This document shows, piece by piece, positions 18,188 through 26,535 of a stretch of 64,000 nt of DNA; the first letter of the stretch is position 1; every line of letters begins with the position of its first letter. This DNA comes from Gp13-AA77 sp035946735 (GTDB taxonomy: Bacteria > Acidobacteriota > Terriglobia > UBA7540). The notes beneath the pieces were generated by a model that searched no databases, was not told the DNA's origin, and saw only the letters and a list, made by a program, of their open reading frames with translations. The translations under genes were made by a program, and so were the position numbers. The stretch spans positions 1-64,000 of the forward strand of contig DASYYZ010000170.1 in the NCBI GenBank assembly GCA_035946735.1, written 5' to 3'.

Positions 18188-19725
18188 CGCTCGCCCCCCG
18201 TGAGAATCGCCCATTCCTCATCGTGCGGATCGGCGGAGGTGATCGGCACGATCTTCAAACGCTCCGAGAGCAGGCCAGGATTTTTCTTAAGCGCTTGATC
18301 CCGCTGCTTCATGGCCCGGTGAATCGTCTCGAGGGTTGTGGCAATGAAATTATCGTCGCGGACGACGTGCTCGTAGGCCTTGAGCGTGCGCTCCGCCGTG
18401 CGCCATGCCATGTACTGCACGAGTTCCGCCTTGCGCCGGAGGATCTCATTGGCGTCCTTGGATGTCTTCTCGATGGTGCGCAAGGCATTGGTCACGAACC
18501 AGTGGCGCGCCAGGTGCGGATTGGCCTGGATCCCAACGAACCGCAAGGCAGGGTTCCAGTAGTACCTGCGAAAGGCTCTGGAAGACAGGGGCGTGCCACG
18601 CGCCCCGCGTGCGCTGATGAAAAGCTTGACGCGCTCCAAAGCCGGACCATCCATCTTTGAAAGGTCAGCGACGGTAAGCCGCCGCGGATCGTGGGCTCGG
18701 CGGCCCTCTTGGGCATCATCGAAATACCGTCGGCAGAGCTTCGCGGTCACCGAAGAGACCACCAGGCGCTTCGTCCGAATACCAAAGCTGCCCTCATTGC
18801 GCGCCCCAAACACGTTGAGAAACTGGCTCACCGCCCAGTCCTTAGCGGTAAGATCGCACGCCTCGCTGATCCTGGCGCCGGACTCGAACAGAATCCGCAC
18901 CACACACAGCTCCCGCAATCCTCATCCGCACCGCTTTCCGGCGTCGTACACCAGGTGGGGGAAGTCAGGGTCGTCAATGGTCTTCGGTAACCATTCTTCG
19001 TCCACAAACCGAAAGTAATTCGCGGAGAGGCGAATTCCCGAAGGCGGGTCCACGCCGCTCGCTGCCGGCATAGGCTCGCGGCCTTCCATCTCCTTGACGG
19101 CGCGTCGATAGTTCTGCAGAAGTTCGGACGTGACCCGCGACACATCCTCATGCACCAGCGGGTTCGAATCCTGGTAGCGCCGGTCCGCGATGAGGTAATC
19201 ATAGAAACGGCGCAACGCGGCGAGAAAAATGCGCACGTTAATCCGCGTGTCGTCGCTCCTGTGTACGTAGGTGACCTGCACCCCGACTCGGTCCGGTCTC
19301 TTCCTCATCTTGCACTTGGCGCCCACGGTTAGATACTGCCGGACGGCGTTGCGCACTTCGAGCGGAGAGCCGAACAAACTCCACCGCTTCTCCACCACCA
19401 CCTTGTCATCGAGGGCCCAATTGAAGGCCGAAACCACCTCCCGCATGTAGATGGGCACGGAAGACGGCGACAGAGATTTCAGCAGGTCCGCGGCGAACAG
19501 GGTCAGAACGACATCGGGCAGCCCGTCTTCGCGCACGACCTGGTATGGGTGAGCCAGCTCCGGAGTGGAAATCAAGTTGAGCACCAGCGGCCTCCTCTCC
19601 GTCACCCGCGTGAGGCGATTCGATTCTGGGGCGACAAGTGAGTTTCGAAAAGGGGAGACGAAATGATGCTGACCCGCGCTCTCCTGCTGAACAGTTGAAA
19701 CCAGCCCGCCCGAGCACCGATGCAA
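18184..19725 (-). pseudogene. TnpA-like tyrosine recombinase with one in-frame stop
   Basis: The N-terminal part (YMREVVSAFNWALDD, INVRIFLAALRRFYDYLIAD) is a SAM-like core-binding domain. After YDAGKRCG there is a single TGA (18922-18924) in the same frame, followed at once by LRELCVVRILFESGARISEA, the first catalytic arginine, then NPHLARHWFVTNALR (HxxR) and AWRTAERTLKAYEHV with the nucleophilic tyrosine and a Trp in the His/Trp position. All catalytic residues are thus present and only one nonsense codon splits the domains. Full length would be 513 codons. It is the first gene of the trio. Confidence 0.7.
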
Positions 19726-19818
19726 ACGCCAGTCTGACTATGTGACATCGCCCCATACAAACCACACTCCTTATCAACGGCTTGCAACACAAATCTGCAA
19801 GACCCCTAATCCGACACG

Positions 19819-20480
19819 TGTGGCCAGCGTGCAATGGCGTCAGCGGCCGACCGACCGGGCTCGACTCAAGCGCAAACAGCACCCGACCCGCCTGACGGTA
19901 GGCCGGCCACCGCGGCAAGAGGTCCTCGATTTCATCGAGCGGCAACCCTCGATAAGCCAGTGCAACTGGCCCGCTCTCGGGCACGGGATAGAGCGCATCC
20001 CGTTCGGACTCCAATGTCGGCAACGGCCGGTCCCCCGTCGCAAGACCGCTATACCAAAGACGTGTGCGCGTGATATCGCCGTCCTGCAGTCGCTCGCGTT
20101 CCCGCCGTGTACGGCGGATCGCTATGACCACGATCTGGTGGTAGTGCACGCAAAGTGGTTGAGTTAGCCCGTAGACACGGGCCTCGCGCAAATCGGTGGC
20201 GAGAACCGCGCTGCACTCAACCATGCGCTCGCGCGGAATGACCAGTATCAGCACGCCGCCCGGCTTGAGCCAGCGGTAGGTGTGGCTCAGGAAGACCTGC
20301 TCCATGCGCTGATTCTGCCCCGACCCTAACTCGTGGTCGTAGGGCGGATTCAGATAAAGCAGCGAGCAGCTCTCAACCGGATAGTGAGTCTCAAGCGCGT
20401 TACCCTGCAGCGGGTTTGGCACCCTCTCTCGGGCTTGTTCGGCACGGTACGAATCCAACTCGATGCCATACTGAAGCGAA
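19819..20480 (-). pseudogene. DUF6094 methyltransferase-like protein, copy 2 (both ends lost)
   Basis: From about 20480 the minus strand reads YGIELDSYRAEQARERV, SLLYLNPPYDHELGSGQNQR, WLKPGGVLILVIPRERM and LAYRGLPLDEIEDLLPRWPA, nearly the same as copy 1 at 13535-14178 but without the frameshift, keeping the connecting PVPESGPVALAY. It is cut at LHAGHT on one side by the recombinase element and just before YGIEL on the other. The open frame continues by chance into the recombinase region and should not be taken as coding there. The duplicated segment is about 650 bases, in the same orientation as copy 1. Confidence 0.7.
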
Positions 20481-21971
20481 GTGTGGCCCGTATGTCGTCA
20501 AAAGAAGAGTGTTGCAAACTACGCACGAAACGTTTCGGTAGAATCGCAAGATACGACAGATTCGGTCTGGGCTTTTCCGGGGAAGACACTTCGCCGATGA
20601 GATCATCGCCCTCTGCTTCCGATGAGTAAACGGGACTAGCAACGCTCATCTTGCGCTCATCACAGACCAACTGTGCTTCGTACCATTGGCCTGCACCGCC
20701 GCCGGCGCCGCCGCTGAACGCTTTCCACGAGCTTGAAACCAGAAACGCCATCGAGTTGGCCGGCTTCGCGGGCAGATTACTGCAAGCGTTTTGTGGCAGG
20801 AGTTGCGCCAGGGCCGATCCATCATCCACCATATGCCTTGGCGCGTTTCCTAAGGGCTGAAAAACCACGATAAATGCGGAGCTTTTTAGGCTAGTGTGCT
20901 AGCCTCCATCAAGTTTACAAATGGACGCGCTGCCGACCGCGCAAGTTCTTCCCACTTTCGCGTAGCAATTTCCATAGGCCGAACTCCATCACCGGATTTC
21001 TCGTGTATCTCAGCTGGTTAGAAATTTCCTGGAATTCCTGAAAAATCCGAATGCCGAAAATTTGCCGGGCGCAACTGGTTGCTGCCTTGCTCAAACACCG
21101 GTTGTTCGCCATTCTTGACACACGAGACGTTTGAGTTTTTGAGGTGCTGGTGAAGATTCATGGCGAGAGGTGAAGTTTGGCAATCGACGCAAGAACTACG
21201 GTGAAGGGGATGACGACACGATCTAACTCGCCCTCCGAGCTGATACCTCCAGAGTCGCCGCGTTGAGGCGCCCAATCGGACGCGCCTTCACCGCCGTCCA
21301 GAGGCATCGGCTGAAATCACGACGCTGGGGTCGCCAGGACCAATTTTAGAAGTTCCGAATTCTTTTAATTGGAGGGCTATGGTGTACTGGAGGTCCCGAA
21401 GTTCGGGACAGGGCGGGCCTTCTCACGAAGGAGACACATGGCAGGCTGCGACGGATGCGCTTACCGACTGAATACCGCGAGTTCGAGTCCCCCGGGTGGC
21501 TGGCGTGTGAAATCGGAGAGTTTCTGTCCAGCATCCTTCCGCTACCTGCCTCTTACAAGCAATTCTTGGGCGCGTGAGTACTTGTCGGTTGGGGTCATTA
21601 CTGGGCTCTGAGCCCGCCGATGCCAGTCGTGCTCGGGCCTCGCAAGTCTCGCGAACTGCTCCTCCATCCACGAGCTGGCTCTCCAGTGCGAGTTGAAGAT
21701 CTCGATGACCGCAGAAATGGCAGCTTCGTGTCCGTTTTGTCGCGATTCTCACCTCTTTGGCGAGGGCGACACCCCAGGAGTGGAACAGGATAAACCCGCC
21801 GAAGAACCGCAGCAGACCTCAGAAGGCGAGGAACAGCGGCAGGCAGACGCGGAGGTGAACCGTCGGTCGCCGATCACGTGATCGTGCTGAGCGAATCCCA
21901 TTCTGCGGCGGGTTGTTCGAGACCGGCTGCCACCGATAGGCCGGACGCCCGCCGCAGGGCTCGTCTGCGCG
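20481..21971. other. decayed or non-coding region
   Basis: About 1.5 kb with no convincing gene. A 40-codon plus-strand stretch at about 21455-21577 (RLPTEYREFESPGWLACEIG, then FLSSILPLPASYKQFLGA) reads like real protein and may be a fossil. Another possible remnant is on the minus strand at 20530-20870 (SSSWKAFSGGAGGGAGQWYE). Neither has a recognised family. The composition suggests debris beside the mobile island. Confidence 0.35.
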
Positions 21972-22222
21972 CTGCCAGGGTTTAGCGGCCAGTTGAGCAA
22001 GACGAGTAGTGTCTCTCAGCCCGTTACCTTGACGAATACGGGCAGCGCGACTCTGACCCTCAGCAGTATCGCGATCTCCCGATCGAATAACTGCGATTTT
22101 TCACAAACCAACAGCTGCGGCGGCTCCGTGGCTGCGGGAATGAGTTGCACGATCAGTATCACTTTCACTTGAACGGCGACGGGCACACATAGCGCCACGC
22201 TCAGGACCTCACGGCAGCCTCT
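21972..22222 (+). pseudogene. fragment of a choice-of-anchor D / ASH-domain protein
   Basis: The plus strand, with no start codon, reads PGFSGQLSKTSSVSQPVTLT, NTGSATLTLSSIAIS and CDFSQTNSCGGSVAAGMSCT, then ISITFT followed by a TGA where family members have a proline, and then TATGTHSATL in the same frame. This is one Ig-like anchor-D repeat from a large secreted protein, about 75 residues, with a nonsense codon and no flanking repeats. Confidence 0.55.
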
Positions 22223-22327
22223 TCCCTCACCCAGTGCTGACGACGCCGAAGGGTTACCGTCAAATGCCTCGCGAGTTCTGGTCATTGATCCCATCCCCGA
22301 CCGCCGGTGGTTTGAAGCCGATGCGGT

Positions 22328-22348
22328 TAGACCCAATGGGTCTATAAT
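22328..22348 (+). promoter_or_regulatory. palindromic operator overlapping a -10 box
   Basis: TAGACCC-AAT-GGGTCTA (22328-22344) is a perfect 7-base inverted repeat, and its right arm runs into a consensus TATAAT at 22343-22348. No good -35 box is visible at 16-18 bases. A regulator dimer bound here would block the -10 element, so this looks like the operator of the downstream aldolase-family gene. Confidence 0.55.
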
Positions 22349-22370
22349 GTGTATTCTCCTGCACCGCAGG

Positions 22371-23306
22371 GTGGCGAAGGAACTGGAATTGGCACGGACT
22401 CCCCAAGAGCTGAAAGCGGCTTTGCGCGGGCTGGTGGGATTCGGCGTGACGCCGTTTCATAAGGACTTCACCATCAACCTGGAGGCGTTGCGCCAGAACT
22501 CCGCTCACTTGGCGGATTTCTGTGACGTGGTCGTCCCGTTGGGCAACAACGGCGAGATCTTTTCGCTGTCTCCGGAAGAGCAAAAGCTGGTCGGCCGCAC
22601 CGTCGTTGAGGAAGTGCGGGGCCGCAAGCCAGTCATCGTGGGCGTCGGCTATGCGCTTCCGGTAGTGCTCGAGCTTGTGAAAGCCGCAGAAGCTTACGGC
22701 GCCGACGGCATCTTGGTTTTGCCGCCTTCGGCTACATCTGCCAACGACGATGGGCTTGTTGACTACTACCGAACGGTCGCCGCGAACACGAAATTGGGCA
22801 TCGTGCTCTTTCAGACGCCAGCTTTCAATTTCAGTGTGGGCCTGCTTCGCTGCCTTGGAGAGATTCCCAACATCGTAGGCATGAAAGATGAGCACGGCGA
22901 CGTGAAGCAGTTCGTCAAGCAGTGGCGCGCCGCCCGCGACCGCCTAGAACTACTGTGCGGGGTGGGCGAAATCCTTGCGCCAAGTTATTTTGCTCTGGGG
23001 GTGAAGGGGTTTACCAGCGGAATTGTGAATTTCATGCCGCGCACGCCACTACGAATCATGGAGTTGCTGCGCACGGGCCAACTGAAGACCGCAACGGAAG
23101 TTGTGGAGCGCGAGGCGATGCCTGTTTTCGATCTCCGCGGCAAGCGACCGGGATACACAACTGTGGTGATCAAAGAGGGGATCACGCTGTGTGGACTGGA
23201 CGTAGGGCCGCCGCGCCCGCCCCTCGCCCCACTCGCACAGACCGACCGCGAGGAACTGCGCACGCTTCTTCGGCAACTAGGAATCCTGAAGGGCCAGAGC
23301 GCTTGA
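22371..23306 (+). CDS. DHDPS/NAL-family lyase, KDG-dehydratase-like
   Basis: This is a protein of about 310 aa with a class-I aldolase TIM barrel of the dihydrodipicolinate synthase family. LRGLVGFGVTPFHKDFTINL is the family start and NIVGMKDEHGDVKQFVKQW carries the Schiff-base lysine. The N-terminal GTTGE-type loop reads LGNNGEIFSL, and the position of the catalytic tyrosine (normally LYN) reads VLFQTPAFN, so key residues differ from true DHDPS. 5-dehydro-4-deoxyglucarate dehydratase or an uncharacterised sugar-acid lyase is more likely. The start is uncertain: the first ATG (22347) lies inside the -10 box, leaving GTG 22371 or TTG 22389, the latter with AAGGA upstream. Confidence 0.75.
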   Translation: MAKELELARTPQELKAALRGLVGFGVTPFHKDFTINLEALRQNSAHLADFCDVVVPLGNNGEIFSLSPEEQKLVGRTVVEEVRGRKPVIVGVGYALPVVLELVKAAEAYGADGILVLPPSATSANDDGLVDYYRTVAANTKLGIVLFQTPAFNFSVGLLRCLGEIPNIVGMKDEHGDVKQFVKQWRAARDRLELLCGVGEILAPSYFALGVKGFTSGIVNFMPRTPLRIMELLRTGQLKTATEVVEREAMPVFDLRGKRPGYTTVVIKEGITLCGLDVGPPRPPLAPLAQTDREELRTLLRQLGILKGQSA

Positions 23307-23533
23307 CTGCCCAAATGAGCCAAAGCCAAGTCTTGCCCTCGTCAACCGCCCTGGGCAAACATTTGCTGAACCTCGAGTGTCGTGTGCTGTACCTGCAAGT
23401 CGAACATTCCCGCTGTCCTCACTACCTCTCCCGTGCGGCATTGTCACACTGTGCAGGGTTTGACGGCTATTAGCGGCAAGAATGGTGAAAAGCACGAAGA
23501 TCCTCTGGCCAGCATCCTGGGTCATACTCTTGA

Positions 23534-23720
23534 CAGCGGGCGCTGAAGATCGACGGGAAGGCGTATGGACCCGAGCATCCTAATGTGGCCCGAGACGTCA
23601 ACAACATCGACCTGATTCTCAAGGAAAGAGAGGATCTGGACGGCGCCCTCACTTAGACCCAGCGGGCGCTGAAAATCGACGAGAAGGTCTATGAACCCGA
23701 ACATCTGGATCGGGAGGCTT
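23534..23720 (+). pseudogene. two decayed 42-residue TPR units
   Basis: The stretch reads QRALKIDGKAYGPEHPNVAR and DVNNIDLILKEREDLDGALT, then TAG (23654-23656) and again QRALKIDEKVYEPEH. The second copy starts exactly 126 bases (42 codons) after the first. This is the kinesin-light-chain-type TPR repeat common in acidobacterial and cyanobacterial NB-ARC/TPR proteins. There is no start and a stop lies between the repeats, so it is a fossil. Confidence 0.6.
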
Positions 23721-23728
23721 CGATTCGA

Positions 23729-24020
23729 TTACCGCGAAGGCCGTCCAGAACCTTCGAGTACCCCCGTTACAGTGGTAACCTGCGATTTTATGGTCTCAGG
23801 CACTTCGAGCGTCTTGCCCCAATTCTGAGACTGCGACCGAACCTTTCGATTCATGCGCAATTCCTCTGAATCATTTGCAAAGAGCAGCGCTCTCGGCTTA
23901 CCCGCACGGCCCGCGTTTGTGAAAGCTCGCCGAAAGCTGTCGGTTGCTTCGGGAACCTGGTTCAGGTGATAGGCAAGCGCGGCGGCGTCAAAAGCAAGTC
24001 TTGGAGCACATTTCTGATAC
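23729..24020 (-). pseudogene. C-terminal fragment of an unrecognised protein
   Basis: A minus-strand run without stops reads APRLAFDAAALAYHLNQVPE, FRRAFTNAGRAGKPRALLFA and QNWGKTLEVPETIKSQVTTV before a TAA at 23729-23731. The residue use is protein-like, but the run has no start codon and lies downstream of the anti-sigma gene stop. It may be a displaced 3' end. No family recognised; low confidence. Confidence 0.3.
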
Positions 24021-24035
24021 TGAAGACTGATAACT

Positions 24036-25316
24036 TCATTTTACCTGCTGCCAATGCTGGCCTCCGTCCGAGGTGATCCAGCGCTCGCCGTTTGAAGCCC
24101 TCACCGAACCATGCACGGCATCGGCGAATTGGATCTCGACGATGTCGCTCGAAAGCGTGGTGCTTCCGTTCGACACTCCGATCGCGGACCAATGCTGGCC
24201 TCCGTCGCCGGAATGAAAGAGAGAACCGGCCGCACCACCGGCCCAAATGTCCTGACCCAAAGCGAAAACAGCGCGGAGTTGGACGCCAGCCGCAACCGTC
24301 ACGATTTGCCAGGTTCGTCCTCCGTCCAATGACTTCTCGACAATGCCCGGGCCTGCCTCATCCGAGGCCGCCCAACGACCATCAGGCTGCAGAGCGCGTA
24401 CTGAAGCGGCGCGGACGGCCGTCATTCTCCTGAGAGGCACTGTTTGGGAAGCGTTAGCCGGGGTCGAATTGACGGTACCCGCCTCGAGATAGATCGTGGG
24501 CGGCTCGTAAGGCGATTGCGATGCCTTTGTTGCCACCGCCGTTCCGGTGGGAGGCGCTGGGACGGCAGCGACTTTGCTGGAGATTGCAGCCGCCGAAGCC
24601 GTCGGCGCCGGAGGCGCGACAAACGCGGAAAGTGCCGAGCCTCGAGGCGCGGGCGCAGGGGCCGCCGTTCCCGGGGGCCGTGTAGTGTCAATGACGGCCC
24701 TCCCGGCTCGAATCTGGTTCGCGCGCGCCACGTCATTGTTCAAGCTCGCGTTCAAGGCACCATTCGAGAGAGCCTTCTTCTCCGGCGTCGGCTTCGCGGC
24801 CTGAAGTCGCATCAGAGATTGCGCGGAGCGAGCGCCTGAGGAACTCCGAAGTTCATCCCCCGCACTCTTCGATATCGCTGGAGCAACAGGCGATGCACCT
24901 GCGTTTCGAGCGATTATCGGTTGGGCGCCCGGCCGGGGGGTATGTACCGGGCGTGCAGAGACCCAAAACGCAACGATCGCAAGCGCTGCGGCCGCGCCGC
25001 CGCTCGCTGCCTCCCAGCGCAGCATCCATCGCCACCAGGACTGTTCGAGGTGTCCCGCGGCTGGAGCGGTTTGCGCCGCGCGAGAATCAGGTGCCGCAAT
25101 ACTCTGCACCAGCCGGACCTCGGCCCGGCATTCGCTGCATTTCGTCAGGTGATCGAGGATTCTCGTTCGCTCGGCGGGCCCGAGAGCCTGCTCGATAAAA
25201 GCTGCGACCAGATTGGCGTCAAGATGCGGCGCAGCGTCCGTTGCGGATTCCCTGCTGGACGCACGCAGCTCCTGCGCAGCGAGCCTTTCACGCGCGATTT
25301 TGGGCAATTGCTTCAC
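24036..25316 (-). CDS. zinc-finger anti-sigma factor with Ycf48-like C-terminal domain
   Basis: The 426-aa protein starts with an anti-sigma zinc finger: His56, Cys60 and Cys63 in DHLTKCSECRAEV give the HxxxCxxC motif. A membrane segment follows at about 103-121 (AAAALAIVAFWVSA), then a long Ala/Pro-rich linker (about 125-285), and from about 295 a periplasmic beta-propeller-like part with BNR boxes (SLDGGRTWQIV, SGDGGQHWSAI, TSDGGQHWQQV) like photosystem-II assembly factor Ycf48. The ATG overlaps the sigma factor stop (ATGA), the usual sigma/anti-sigma arrangement. It should hold the sigma factor at the membrane; the propeller may sense an envelope signal. Confidence 0.8.
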   Translation of the reverse strand: MKQLPKIARERLAAQELRASSRESATDAAPHLDANLVAAFIEQALGPAERTRILDHLTKCSECRAEVRLVQSIAAPDSRAAQTAPAAGHLEQSWWRWMLRWEAASGGAAAALAIVAFWVSARPVHTPRPGAQPIIARNAGASPVAPAISKSAGDELRSSSGARSAQSLMRLQAAKPTPEKKALSNGALNASLNNDVARANQIRAGRAVIDTTRPPGTAAPAPAPRGSALSAFVAPPAPTASAAAISSKVAAVPAPPTGTAVATKASQSPYEPPTIYLEAGTVNSTPANASQTVPLRRMTAVRAASVRALQPDGRWAASDEAGPGIVEKSLDGGRTWQIVTVAAGVQLRAVFALGQDIWAGGAAGSLFHSGDGGQHWSAIGVSNGSTTLSSDIVEIQFADAVHGSVRASNGERWITSDGGQHWQQVK

Positions 25317-26251
25317 GACGATTCCTTGCCCCCTGTACTCAGAACGGTCTCGGCTGGGTTTCTTGCGCCGCTGAGATGACGGCGGACGTCAACGCCCAGA
25401 TCCCGAACGTCAGTCTCGAGCGCTTCTCGTGCCTGGTCACGGCCCATGCCGCGCCGCCGGAGTCCCTTGACGATTTGTTTCGTTATTGCGCTCGTCAGAC
25501 GGTCGAGTCTGCGGCTGATCGTCGACTCGTACACTCCGGCGAGGCCGGCGATCCCGGCCAGCGTCTGGCCGTCCAGGTAGTAGCTCGCCAGCAGATACCG
25601 ATCTTCGGCCGAAAGCGCTGCCAAGGCCTCATCCGTCGCCGATTCCAACCGAGGATCGGGCAGCGAATCGGCAGCGCGCTCAGGCGCCGGGAACTGTGAT
25701 CCGCCGTCAACTTGCTCCTCCAGACTCACCAGGCGGCGCCCGCTGCGCCAGCGATTCAGGTGCTCGTGGACAAGAACGCTGCGCAGCCAGCCTTCGAGCG
25801 ATCCGCGGCCGTCGTAATAAGCGAGCTTCGACGATCGCTGGCCCTCGCGGGTACCCAGGCCGTAGAGTTCCGCATAAATCGAGTCGGCAAGGTCATGCGC
25901 GGCATCCTCAGCGCCCGTGATCGCAGCCGCGGAACGATTGATGCTCTCGCGATAGCGGGCGAGGAACTGGTTCCAGGCGTCCTCGTTCCCGGCCGCGCAA
26001 GCCCGTGCCAGCATGAGTTCGCGGAGGTGCAGTCGCCGGCAGAACTCCGTCACTTCGGCCTGTCCTGCGGGTTGAGGTAAATACTTGGCCGCGATTTCGC
26101 CGAGCAAAGCGGCGAAGTCTTCGACCCTAAAGCCGAAATCAGCGGCACGCGCGTCGCGAAAGAGATCTGCGACAGACTCCGGCGGCAGCGCGATGCGCGA
26201 AGCCTTCGCGACATTGGGCGCGACGTCGGTGATTGCGTCAGCGGTTTTCAT
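25313..26251 (-). CDS. RNA polymerase sigma-70 family (ECF-like) factor
   Basis: From MKTADAITDV at 26251 the protein is 312 aa. After an acidobacterial N-terminal extension (SVADLFRDARAADFGFRVED), region 2 is seen around CAAGNEDAWNQFLARYRESI and GRGSLEGWLRSVLVHEHLNR, and region 4 around ALSAEDRYLLASYYLDGQTL with AGVYESTISRRLDRL as the HTH. A longer frame to 26359 would be translated through a dispersed inverted repeat, so the start at 26251 is preferred. It is coupled to its anti-sigma factor downstream. Confidence 0.8.
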   Translation of the reverse strand: MKTADAITDVAPNVAKASRIALPPESVADLFRDARAADFGFRVEDFAALLGEIAAKYLPQPAGQAEVTEFCRRLHLRELMLARACAAGNEDAWNQFLARYRESINRSAAAITGAEDAAHDLADSIYAELYGLGTREGQRSSKLAYYDGRGSLEGWLRSVLVHEHLNRWRSGRRLVSLEEQVDGGSQFPAPERAADSLPDPRLESATDEALAALSAEDRYLLASYYLDGQTLAGIAGLAGVYESTISRRLDRLTSAITKQIVKGLRRRGMGRDQAREALETDVRDLGVDVRRHLSGARNPAETVLSTGGKESS

Positions 26252-26260
26252 GCCTGGACC

Positions 26261-26342
26261 TGGGAGCGCGGGCGTCTCGCCCGCCCCAATATCAACTTCT
26301 CGCGAGAGAGCCTGAAAGGCGGGCGACAAGCCCGCGCTCCCA
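26261..26342. repeat. 82-base inverted repeat upstream of the sigma gene
   Basis: The arms TGGGAGCGCGGGC (26261-26273) and GCCCGCGCTCCCA (26330-26342) are perfect inverted copies, each followed by a short inner hairpin of the type GCGGGCGnnnnGCCCGC. This is the look of the GC-rich REP/BIME-like units scattered through acidobacterial genomes. It lies just before the preferred sigma-factor start, so it may be part of the mRNA leader. Confidence 0.65.
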
Positions 26343-26450
26343 CCATCCTCAATGACCAAAAAATAGGATGCAAGAACCCGTCATCAAGCCGTTCTCACCC
26401 TAGACAAAGGCCGCGGAGCTCCGCGCTATTTGGGGAGGAGTCATTCCTAA

Positions 26451-26502
26451 GTGGCACGGCCATCTTGGCCGTGAGCCCATGCGGGCGGGACGCCCGTGCC
26501 AC
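26451..26502. repeat. 52-base GC-rich inverted repeat
   Basis: GTGGCACGG at the left end and CCGTGCCAC at the right end pair perfectly, with inner inverted pieces GGCCATCTTGGCC and GCGGGCGGGACGCCCG. A closely related half-unit (21 of 23 bases) lies at 59524-59546 inside the 3' end of the prolyl oligopeptidase gene. Probably a dispersed intergenic repeat of this genome. Confidence 0.6.
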
Positions 26503-26535
26503 TCGCTACCCCATTCTCGTGAGGAGGTCACAATC

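Larger units (their letters stand above)
15872..19818 (-). mobile_element. Tn554-like recombinase-trio element inserted in a DUF6094 gene
   Basis: Three overlapping minus-strand genes (TnpA-, TnpB-, TnpC-like) plus a linked HTH gene form one unit. On the right the element meets the second DUF6094 copy: similarity to copy 1 stops exactly at CACACG (19818/19819). The 90 bases between that point and the TnpA start are non-coding, as expected for an element end. The left end is not visible; it may be near 15870 or further left beyond the toxin-antitoxin genes (14.5 kb). Tn554-type elements leave no target duplication, so none was expected or found. Confidence 0.5.

Noticed and set aside
19406..19818. 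Continuation of the DUF6094 copy-2 frame for another 137 codons
   Set aside because: Similarity to copy 1 stops at 19818, and beyond it the frame is antisense to the recombinase with no protein-like composition.
21440..21510. Possible tRNA, because GAGTTCGAGTCCCCC looks like a T-arm
   Set aside because: No matching acceptor, D-arm or anticodon stem could be folded, and the same bases form part of a protein-like plus-strand stretch (RLPTEYREFESPGWL).
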